Positions 1 through 5,227 of a stretch of 10,931 nt of DNA are shown here, in pieces (within the stretch, counting starts at the first letter, position 1; every line of letters begins with the position of its first letter). The stretch comes from Frankiaceae bacterium (GTDB lineage: Bacteria > Actinomycetota > Actinomycetes > JADGOU01), in contig JADGOU010000067.1 of the NCBI GenBank assembly GCA_017882835.1, forward strand, positions 1 through 10,931. Direction: 5' to 3'. The notes beneath the pieces are model-generated. The model searched no databases. It saw only the letters and a list, made by a program, of their open reading frames with translations, and was not told the origin of the DNA. The translations under genes and the position numbers were made by a program.

Positions 1-117
1 GGACCGGCACACGGCGACCAGCACCCCGGGTTCGTCATCCGCCTCGACGAAGGCACTGAGCAACACGGTATCGCCGCAGTGTGGACAACTCACCCAGGGG
101 CCCTCGGCCCAGCTCAC
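1..117 (-). CDS. Small zinc-ribbon-like protein, partial (3' end outside window)
   Basis: The first 39 codons of a minus-strand gene are visible, beginning with a GTG start; the rest lies beyond base 1. An in-frame TAG at 127-129 means this GTG is the first possible start. The peptide has Trp at residues 3 and 8, then CPHCG (residues 11-15), an acidic patch EADDEP (25-30), and a further Cys at 37 (VCRS), which looks like the beginning of a second knuckle of a CxxC...CxxC zinc ribbon. No clear Shine-Dalgarno precedes the GTG, only GGGCGA abutting it. Metal binding is inferred from the cysteines; the role is unknown. It could be a short DUF-type protein or the N-terminus of something larger. 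Confidence 0.45.
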   Translation of the reverse strand, partial: MSWAEGPWVSCPHCGDTVLLSAFVEADDEPGVLVAVCRS

Positions 118-328
118 TCGCCCAACCTAGGACTGCTTTGGGCAGTTACTGCGGATGTCCGGTAGGTTCTGTCCCGATCTTCCCGGTATCGCCGCCTGTC
201 CCCGACCGATACCTGGATGGTTTCTCGACGTACGCACCGTTCGGACGGGACAGCGGCCGGCCCATGGTCGCCTCAGGGCCGGCTACACGTCCGGGTCGGC
301 GGCGACGGCACATCCGTGGAGGACGCGT

Positions 329-568
329 ATGCCCGCACATCCGCAACTCGCGGGTTCGGTCCAGCTCGTGCAGGCGGTGGAGCGCCTGACGACGGAGTTC
401 GAGCACGCCCTGTCCGCCGGTGACGTGCTGCGCGTGGTTTCGCGATGCCGGGACGAGCTGGCTGACACCGTGCCGCTGCCCGAGCTCGCGGCGGCGGTGG
501 AGTCGACCGCCCGCGGCCGGCTCTGGGGAGTTCGGGAAGCGGTGTCTCCACCTGCGGTCGGAGCCTGA
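329..568 (+). CDS. Small helical protein, possible three-helix-bundle dimerisation family
   Basis: This encodes 79 aa. The ATG at 329 is preceded by GGAGGA (318-323) at 5-nt spacing, which decides the start over upstream in-frame Mets. The protein looks wholly helical: helix 1 about residues 9-30 (VQLVQAVERLTTEFEHAL), helix 2 about 31-46 (GDVLRVVSRCRDEL), helix 3 about 51-65 (PELAAAVESTARGRL), then a Pro/Ala tail. The pattern of a V-x-R-L-x-x-E-F helix, a VLRVV-x-x-C/A-RDEL helix and a terminal ARGRL helix resembles the small actinobacterial three-helix-bundle dimerisation proteins, whose function is unclear. That assignment is from memory of the family and is uncertain. There is no signal peptide or metal motif. 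It is transcribed toward whiB, with a hairpin and a palindrome between the two stops. Confidence 0.65.
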   Translation: MPAHPQLAGSVQLVQAVERLTTEFEHALSAGDVLRVVSRCRDELADTVPLPELAAAVESTARGRLWGVREAVSPPAVGA

Positions 569-583
569 TGCCGACGAGAGCGA

Positions 584-613
584 GCTGCTGCGCTAGCAGC
601 CAAGCCGCGGCTT
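584..613. terminator. Hairpin plus perfect palindrome between convergent genes
   Basis: Between the convergent stops at 568 and 617 lie a 6-bp stem GCTGCT/AGCAGC (584-589 and 595-600, loop GCGCT) and, immediately after, the 12-bp perfect palindrome AAGCCGCGGCTT (602-613). There is no T-tract, as is common in actinobacteria. The position suggests a bidirectional termination or mRNA-stabilising element; function is inferred only from position and symmetry. Confidence 0.4.
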
Positions 614-616
614 CCC

Positions 617-904
617 TCAGCCGCCGGCGGCCCGGCGACGCCGACGGCGCTCCGTGGCGCGTTCCTCCTCGGTGAGACCGCCCCAGATGCCATGGGTTTC
701 GCCATAGGCCAGGGCGTAGTCGAGGCACGGCAGCCGTACCGGACAGGCGGCGCAGACGCTCTTGGCTGCCCGCTCGCGGTCCGCGCGCAGGGGTCCGCGC
801 TCACCGTCGGTCGGGAAGAACAGCTCGATGTCGGAGTCGCGGCAGGCGGCCTCGTCTTGCCAGCCGTCCCGCCGGGCGCGGTAGGTGTCGGCCACGATGG
901 TCAC
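617..904 (-). CDS. WhiB-family [4Fe-4S] transcriptional regulator
   Basis: This encodes 95 aa. WhiB/Wbl proteins bind a redox- or NO-sensitive [4Fe-4S] cluster and usually act on transcription with the principal sigma factor. The four cluster cysteines are at residues 21, 51, 54 and 60 (spacing C-x29-C-x2-C-x5-C), followed by the family turn GIWGG at 72-76 and a basic C-terminal tail with six consecutive arginines (86-91), expected to contact DNA. The WQDEAAC and FFPTDGERG segments are typical. The start is the GTG at 904, with AGAGGAA (909-915) 4 nt upstream; the open frame extends further but without family similarity. The DGERG insert recalls the WhiB3/WhiD group more than WhiB1, WhiB2 or WhiB7, but the subclass is not secure. 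It is monocistronic by context and faces a 79-aa gene. Confidence 0.93.
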   Translation of the reverse strand: MTIVADTYRARRDGWQDEAACRDSDIELFFPTDGERGPLRADRERAAKSVCAACPVRLPCLDYALAYGETHGIWGGLTEEERATERRRRRRAAGG

Positions 905-1164
905 GAAGTTCCTCTTTCGCGCGGATCGGTGGCGGTCCGCGAAGCTATGCACGGCGCGTCCGCGGACGGGCCGTCGCTGGGTCAGGGCAGGCACATGGCG
1001 CGACCGGCTTGGAAAGCCTGCCGGCAGCGCACCCGATGCAACGCGCAACTCGGCGACCGCCTTCCCGCAGTCGTCGGCGGTTCCGGCTGGCGCCAGCGCC
1101 TGGAACGAGGACGGCCGGTGGACCAGGGCAGCCGGCGGCGAGACGCCGCACCGAGCGGAGCGCT

Positions 1165-1480
1165 GTGGCGGCACGGGACGTGGTTGTGGTGGGCGCGTCG
1201 GCAGGTTGGGTCGAGGCGCTGCGCGACGGAGACCTGGTCCGCTTCCGCTGCCGGGTCGGACCAGACCCAGTTGGGGCGACGTCGCTCGCGACGACGAGCA
1301 CGTCGACTACCTGCAACTGCACCCCGACGAGTTCACCGCGCTGTTCAACATCATCCTGATCAACGTCACCAACTTTGTTCCGCGACAGCGACGCCCCCGG
1401 GAGCAGCTGCGCACCCAGCTGCCCCCCGAGCTGCTGCACCGCCGCGGCCCGACCGAGCCGATTCGGCTCGCTCGCACCCG
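1165..1480 (+). pseudogene. Decayed CheB-CheR chemotaxis-type relic
   Basis: Three frame-shifted fragments remain. In frame 1 from 1165, a CheB methylesterase start is readable as DVVVVGASAGWVEALR (family motif GASxGG, catalytic Ser kept, second Gly changed to Trp). It runs straight into DGDLVRFRCRVG (ending about 1260), which in related proteins lies just after the CheB domain, so most of the CheB catalytic domain is deleted. In frame 3 from 1290, YLQLHPDEFTALFNIILINVTNF is the end of the CheR N-terminal domain. The expected next residues FRDSDA appear only in the +1 frame at 1378-1395. Frame 3 then resumes at 1398 with EQLRTQLPPELL and EPIR, after which similarity to the SAM-binding domain is lost. 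There is no start with a ribosome site and no single open frame spans the parts. Expression of a functional protein is very unlikely. Confidence 0.75.
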
Positions 1481-1571
1481 GGTAGTGGGCTCGCCGCGGC
1501 GGACGCCGCTGGCCTCAGGCTGCGCCCGAACCGGGACCCGGCACTCGAAACGGCGTCCGTGACCAGCTCGG

Positions 1572-2048
1572 TCAGCGAGCGAGCCACTCCTGGGTGAAGT
1601 GCATCTCCGCGGTGAGCAGCTGGCGCATCAGGCCCGACACCTGGCTGGCGATCGCGCCCCCGATCAACGGCACCTTCACCTTCAAGTCGATGGCGGCGAC
1701 GTACACGCAACCGTCATCCACCGGCCGGATGTCGTAGCTGCCGCGTATCTGCATCGGGATCCGGCCGGGGTCGATCGCGACCGCAGCCAAGGCCCGGTCG
1801 GCCGTGGGCGGCGCCCACCGGTCGACCTGAACGAGCTGGCCGTCGCCGAGGAATCGGTGCGCCACCGCCGGCGCGTGCTCGAGCGGGATTCGGCGCACGG
1901 TTGTGACCACCAAGGCGTCGCCGGTCTGCTCGACGGTCGGGGTGCCGACGCCGCCGTACCGCTCGTTGCGCGCAATCAGAAAGTCGAGGTCGGTCAGCAC
2001 CTCGTACAACCGTATCGGCGGGACGGGGTAGCTGCACTCGACCTGCAC
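1572..2048 (-). CDS. DUF2505 domain protein (SRPBCC/START-like fold)
   Basis: About 158 aa. DUF2505 is an actinobacterial family with the polyketide-cyclase/START-like fold, which generally makes a pocket for hydrophobic ligands; no ligand or reaction is established here. Visible family features are the N-terminal strand VECSYPVPPIRLYEVLTD, the VVTTVRRIP strand, the paired strands around GSYDIRPVDDGCVYVAAIDLKVKVPLIGG, and the C-terminal amphipathic helix ending FTQEWLA. The GTG at 2048 is chosen because AGGAG (2056-2060) lies 7 nt upstream and the family usually begins right at this first strand. An in-frame ATG at 2063 would add MRSPP but lacks a good ribosome site. No signal peptide or membrane segment is seen. 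It appears to be transcribed alone. Confidence 0.85.
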   Translation of the reverse strand: MQVECSYPVPPIRLYEVLTDLDFLIARNERYGGVGTPTVEQTGDALVVTTVRRIPLEHAPAVAHRFLGDGQLVQVDRWAPPTADRALAAVAIDPGRIPMQIRGSYDIRPVDDGCVYVAAIDLKVKVPLIGGAIASQVSGLMRQLLTAEMHFTQEWLAR

Positions 2049-2579
2049 TGGTGGGCTCCTCATGCTTTGGCCTTGGCGTCAGTCTGGCTGCCTGGGACCG
2101 TACCGAAACCAATCAACATGCAACGGGCTTCGTCCCAGCCCCACGAGCGGTTTGATCGGTGGGTCGCTGCACAGGCTCCGGTCGCGGACCTGGACGGGAC
2201 CAGTGACCCGGTCCGGCGCTGAACCGCCCGAAGCGGTTGGTTGGGCCTCGCCGCCGTGTGCCACTACGGGAACGGTGTTGACGGGCAGTGCGAAGCGTGA
2301 AGGGTGTCCGGGGAGTTCGGGCCAGTGGCGTGACGGTACGCATGGGTGCCGCCGGAGCAGTCCGCGGACCTGCGCCGGCGGAGGCACCGCGGGGGCTAAT
2401 TCCGGCCCTTGTGACCCTTCCGTCTCCGTGGGCGCCTGAGGCGGCCACCAGGCACCACACGCTGTGCCCCGCCTACGGTTCCTGCTGTCTGAGGCTGGAA
2501 TCGAGGGTGAGGGGAACGGCGTGCGTTCTGCAAGGCTATGAGCTCGGCTGCTCCCACCGGCCCCATCCCACCGGTGGAG
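2049..2579. other. Long gene-free stretch between DUF2505 and DUF3039 genes
   Basis: About 530 nt with open frames on both strands, but none has a convincing ribosome site, recognisable domain or plausible amino-acid composition; all look like GC-driven openness. It should contain the promoter of the DUF2505 gene (near 2064-2160). There is an imperfect inverted repeat ACCAATCAA / TTGATCGGT (2108-2116 and 2152-2160, one mismatch, 35-nt gap). The palindrome GTCCGCGGAC lies at 2360-2369. No tRNA, SRP RNA, RNase P RNA or riboswitch core was recognised. A small RNA or a decayed gene cannot be excluded. Confidence 0.4.
2551..2579 (-). terminator. Hairpin directly after the DUF3039 stop codon
   Basis: On the minus strand, immediately after the TGA at 2580-2582, CTCCACCGG can pair with CCGGTGGGAG (one bulged G) around a 10-nt loop (plus-strand arms 2571-2579 and 2551-2560). 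The position right at the end of the operon fits an intrinsic terminator or 3'-end stabiliser. There is no U-tract. A perfect palindrome CCACCGGTGG (2568-2577) overlaps it, so other pairings are possible. Confidence 0.4.
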
Positions 2580-2819
2580 TCACAGCAGCTGCTGAGCGAG
2601 GTCCTTCAGCTCCTTGCACCGCGGGCACACCGGGAACCGGCTGGGGTCGCGGACCGGCTCGAACTGCCAGCCGCAGATCGCGGTGATCCGGCCGCCCTCG
2701 ATGGCCGCCCGGGTGATCTCCTCCTTGCGGGCGTAGTGCGCGTAGTCGTCGCCGTCGCCGGTGTCGCCCTCGGCAGTCTGGGGCCTGGTCTCGACGGATC
2801 CGCTGACTGGTGTGGTCAT
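2580..2819 (-). CDS. DUF3039 domain protein, putative metal-binding
   Basis: This encodes 79 aa. The conserved core begins with HYARKEEITRAAIEGG (residues 28-43), continues with the ICG turn at 48-50 and the EPVRDPSRFPVCPRCKEL stretch (54-71), and ends shortly after; this is the DUF3039 pattern (HY-x-R-K ... CG ... RDP-x-x-x-PVCP-x-CK). His28, Cys49, Cys65 and Cys68 could bind one zinc; that is inferred from residue spacing. The first ~25 residues are acidic, Thr/Gly-rich and probably disordered. The ATG (2819-2817) overlaps the TGA of the upstream acyl-CoA synthetase gene as ATGA, so the two are very likely translationally coupled. The function of the family is unknown. Confidence 0.9.
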   Translation of the reverse strand: MTTPVSGSVETRPQTAEGDTGDGDDYAHYARKEEITRAAIEGGRITAICGWQFEPVRDPSRFPVCPRCKELKDLAQQLL

Positions 2820-4780
2820 GGCCGCAGATTGTAGGAACCGGCCAGCCGGGGCAGGGCCTCGACCGCCTCCGGGTTGTCCAGCCCGCTGAGGTCGCCGAGC
2901 TGTTCGCCCAGGGCGTGGGCGCGTACCAACCGGCGCATGACCTTGCCGGAGCGGGTCTTGGGCAGGTCCGCGACGAAGATCAGCTCCTGCAGCGCGAATG
3001 CCTTGCCAAACTCGGCCACCACCGCCGCGCGCAGTCGCTGGTCGAGGGCATCGTCCGGGCTCAGCCCGGGCACCGGGACGCAAAAGGCGGCCATCGCCTC
3101 ACCCTTGATCGGGTGCGGCACGCCCACCACCGCGGCGGTGACCACCTCGGGATGGGCGTCCAGCACCGCCTCCACCTCGGCTGGGCCGATCCGCTTGCCG
3201 CCGACGTTGAGGGTGTCGTCCGAACGGCCGTGGAGGTACCAGAAGCCGTCGGCGTCGTACGACGCCCAGTCGCCGTGTACCCAGATGTCGGGGAATCGGC
3301 TCCAGTAGCTGGCCAGGTAACGCTCCGGTCCCTCCCGCCAGAACCCGCGGGTCATGCCCGGCCAGGGCGCGGTGACCGCCAGCTCACCGAGCTCACCCGG
3401 GCCGAGCGGAGTGGCGTCGGCGCCCAGCACAATCACCGCCTTGCCCAGCGTCGGGCCGCCCACAGACACCGGCTTGACGCCGAGCAGCGGTTGCACCGCC
3501 ACCAGGATGCCGGCCTCGGTGCCGCCGGAGACGTTGACGATCGGTCGCCGCCGCTCCCCCACCACCTCGTGCAGCCACTGCCACGGCGAAGGCGTCCACG
3601 GCTCCCCGGTCGAACCGAAGACCCGCAGGCTGCGCCGGCTGGTGGCCTGCACCGGCTGCTCGCCGGCGGCCTGTAGCGCCCGGATCAAGGTCGGTGAGAC
3701 CCCGAGCACGCTGACGCTGTGTCGGTCGACCCATTGCCAGACCCGACTGTGGTCCGGCTGGTCCGGGGCGCCGGCGTAGAGCGCCAGCGTGGCTTGGTTG
3801 CCGAGCGCAGCGAAGATCGTCCACGGCCCCATGATCCAGCCCAGGTCACTGACCCAGCTCACGACGTCGTCCGGGCCGATGTCGAGGTCGAAGGCGCCTT
3901 CTTGGGCGCACTGGATCGGGAACCCGGCGTGGGTGTGCACCGCTCCCTTGGGCAGCCCCGTCGTACCGGAGGTGTAGGCGACCAGGAAGGGGTCCTCGGA
4001 GCCGGTACGGGCAGCGGGTACCGGGGCGGCCGTGGCCAGCGCCTCGGCCCAGTCGCGGTCGGGCTCGACCAGCGTCCCGGCCGCGCCGAGCTGGTCGACG
4101 ACAAGCAGCGACACCGCCCCACCGGCGAGCGCGACCGCCTCCCGAGCCACCGCGAGCATCGGCACCGGCCGGCCCCGGCGCAGCATCCCGTCCGCGGTGA
4201 CCAAGACTCGGGCGCCGGAGTCGGCGAGCCGGCGGGCCACCGGTGGGGCGCCCATTCCGGAGAACACCGGCACCGCGGCGGCGCCCAGCCAGCCGGCGGC
4301 CAGGAACGCCACCACCGCCTCGGCGGAGTACGGCAGGAACAGCCCGACCGCGTCCCCGCGACCCACGCCCATCGCGGCCAGGACTCCGGCAGCCCGGGCG
4401 ACCTGGTCGCGCAGCTGCGCGTAGGTCAGCCGGGTCACTGCCCCGTCCTCGCTCTCGGCCACGATAGCGAGCCGGTCGGGATCGGTGTCGGCTGCCCGGG
4501 TGCAGAGCTGGGCGGCGTTCACCTCCCCGCCGACGAACCACCGCGCCCACTGCGGCCCTCGACTGGTGTCGAGCACCTGCTGGTACGGCGTGTCAAAGGG
4601 CAGGTCGAGAAAGCCAACCACCGCGTCCCAGAACCACGCCGGGTCGGCGGCCGCGTTGGCCGACAGCTCGGCGTAAGTCGCCAGGCCTTGGGTCCGCAGA
4701 AACCGTCCCGCCACCGCCCGCTCGACCCACGCCGCGTTCGGCGTCCAGGCCAGCTCGGACCCCGCTGCCAGCTCGGACAC
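2816..4780 (-). CDS. Acyl-CoA synthetase (ANL family, Acs-like), substrate uncertain
   Basis: The protein is 654 aa and cytosolic. It should activate a carboxylic acid with ATP to an acyl-adenylate and pass it to CoA. Order: Acs-type N-terminal cap (about 40-95, with AAADPAWFWDAVVGFL), the P-loop YTSGTTGLPKG (269-279), the GSTGEPW motif (389-395), SGGTEAG (418-424), the VHGD adenylate Asp (504), GRSDD hinge (518-522), and PKTRSGK (607-613) with catalytic, acetylation-prone Lys613. Where Acs and PrpE have WWQTETG, this protein has NVSGGTEAG, so the Trp that closes the acyl pocket is missing and a larger acid than acetate is likely. The size and GG-T-E motif also recall acetoacetyl-CoA synthetases. 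The GTG start has GGAGGT at 4786-4791. It follows a zinc-ribbon gene by 64 nt and overlaps the DUF3039 gene. Confidence 0.9.
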   Translation of the reverse strand: MSELAAGSELAWTPNAAWVERAVAGRFLRTQGLATYAELSANAAADPAWFWDAVVGFLDLPFDTPYQQVLDTSRGPQWARWFVGGEVNAAQLCTRAADTDPDRLAIVAESEDGAVTRLTYAQLRDQVARAAGVLAAMGVGRGDAVGLFLPYSAEAVVAFLAAGWLGAAAVPVFSGMGAPPVARRLADSGARVLVTADGMLRRGRPVPMLAVAREAVALAGGAVSLLVVDQLGAAGTLVEPDRDWAEALATAAPVPAARTGSEDPFLVAYTSGTTGLPKGAVHTHAGFPIQCAQEGAFDLDIGPDDVVSWVSDLGWIMGPWTIFAALGNQATLALYAGAPDQPDHSRVWQWVDRHSVSVLGVSPTLIRALQAAGEQPVQATSRRSLRVFGSTGEPWTPSPWQWLHEVVGERRRPIVNVSGGTEAGILVAVQPLLGVKPVSVGGPTLGKAVIVLGADATPLGPGELGELAVTAPWPGMTRGFWREGPERYLASYWSRFPDIWVHGDWASYDADGFWYLHGRSDDTLNVGGKRIGPAEVEAVLDAHPEVVTAAVVGVPHPIKGEAMAAFCVPVPGLSPDDALDQRLRAAVVAEFGKAFALQELIFVADLPKTRSGKVMRRLVRAHALGEQLGDLSGLDNPEAVEALPRLAGSYNLRP

Positions 4781-4829
4781 CTGCCACCTCCGCCCCGCTC
4801 GGCCCGCTCGGGCCGGCTCGCTGTTCGTA

Positions 4830-4841
4830 GCCTAGCTAGGC
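4830..4841. repeat. 12-bp perfect palindrome with overlapping CTAG
   Basis: GCCTAGCTAGGC is fully self-complementary and sits in the 64-nt gap between the zinc-ribbon stop and the synthetase start. It contains two overlapping CTAG tetramers, which are usually scarce in bacterial DNA. A second symmetric stretch, GGCCCGCTCGGGCC (4801-4814), lies between it and the synthetase ribosome site. It could be a regulator site or an intra-operon attenuating hairpin; function is inferred only from symmetry and place. Confidence 0.4.
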
Positions 4842-4844
4842 CGG

Positions 4845-5042
4845 TCAGCCGGGCAGCTCGGCCCCGCAGCGGTCGCAGGCTTGGGGCGCCTGGCCGGTGG
4901 CCAGCTGACCGCAATCCGGGCAGACCCGCGCGGCCCAGCATGCCGGGTCGCCGCCCTCGTCGTCCGCACCGAAGCCACCCGCCGCGTCGGTGGGGTGAGC
5001 TGTGGAAGGGTTGACCGACTCGCTCATGTCCGCCGCATCCAT
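4845..5042 (-). CDS. Small double-CxxC zinc-ribbon protein
   Basis: This encodes 65 aa. The first ~33 residues are low-complexity and acidic (SESVNPSTAHPTDAAGG...DDEGGD), followed by a compact rubredoxin-like zinc ribbon: CPDCG at 41-45 and CDRCG at 56-60, with an extra Cys at 35. The ATG at 5042 has GGAAGG 8 nt upstream and is preferred to the in-frame ATG at 5027, which has no ribosome site. No DNA-binding or enzymatic domain accompanies the ribbon, so the protein probably works through a partner. It is the first gene of the minus-strand unit, 64 nt ahead of the acyl-CoA synthetase, and shares a divergent promoter region with the PrpE-type gene. No specific function is recognised. Confidence 0.7.
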   Translation of the reverse strand: MDAADMSESVNPSTAHPTDAAGGFGADDEGGDPACWAARVCPDCGQLATGQAPQACDRCGAELPG

Positions 5043-5078
5043 TCTTCGAGCCTTCCGCTGTTCGGGCGGCCGTTCCGC

Positions 5079-5105
5079 CATTCGGGCCGATGGTCGGCCC
5101 GGATG
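5079..5105. promoter_or_regulatory. 12-bp inverted repeat with 3-nt loop in the divergent promoter region
   Basis: The arms CATTCGGGCCGA (5079-5090) and TCGGCCCGGATG (5094-5105) are complementary apart from one G-T position and flank a TGG loop. The element lies 37 nt upstream of the zinc-ribbon start (-) and about 120 nt upstream of the PrpE-type start (+). As DNA it is a plausible dimeric repressor site; as RNA it would be a strong 5'-leader hairpin for whichever transcript includes it. Which of these applies cannot be told from sequence. Confidence 0.5.
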
Positions 5106-5130
5106 CGGTCCAGTCGCGGCGTACGTCCGA

Positions 5131-5158
5131 CTTTGGTCATGCACGAATGGGACCAAAG
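5131..5158. promoter_or_regulatory. Perfect 8-bp inverted repeat, candidate operator
   Basis: CTTTGGTC (5131-5138) and GACCAAAG (5151-5158) are exact inverse complements separated by 12 nt, giving half-site centres 20 bp apart, close to two turns of B-DNA. The site is 69 nt upstream of the PrpE-type start in a 185-bp divergent region. The relatively AT-rich arms stand out from the GC-rich surroundings. This geometry suits a dimeric or tetrameric repressor such as TetR- or GntR-type regulators; no such regulator gene is in the window. Confidence 0.5.
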
Positions 5159-5227
5159 CATCCCCATGGACCCGGCAATTCCGCGATTGTGGTGCAGGTC
5201 AGGCGAGTATTGCGGCGAGGAGGAGAC

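Noticed and set aside
130..180. TTGGGC and TAGGTT as a sigma-70-like promoter for the 79-aa gene
   Set aside because: The spacer is 19 nt and the -35 match is poor; not distinguishable from background.
1560..1574. TGACC/GGTCA 5-bp hairpin at the DUF2505 stop
   Set aside because: The stem is too short and overlaps the stop codon; not supportable as a terminator.
692..1597. 301-aa open frame on the plus strand
   Set aside because: It runs antisense through the WhiB-type gene and then in the wrong frame through the CheB-CheR relic; no domain or plausible start.
2288..2686. 132-aa open frame on the plus strand in the long gap
   Set aside because: It overlaps the DUF3039 gene antisense, has no ribosome site, and its Ala/Gly/Arg/Pro-rich sequence shows no fold pattern.
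2810..3676. 288-aa open frame on the plus strand
   Set aside because: Antisense shadow of the synthetase 3' half, caused by GC-rich third positions.
3719..5014. 431-aa open frame on the plus strand
   Set aside because: It lies antisense to the acyl-CoA synthetase, which has complete family motifs; composition is His/Arg/Pro/Gly-rich and it has no ribosome site or domain.
5187..5213. TTGTGG and TATTGC as a promoter for the PrpE-type gene
   Set aside because: Spacer of only 15 nt and weak match; reported only as considered.
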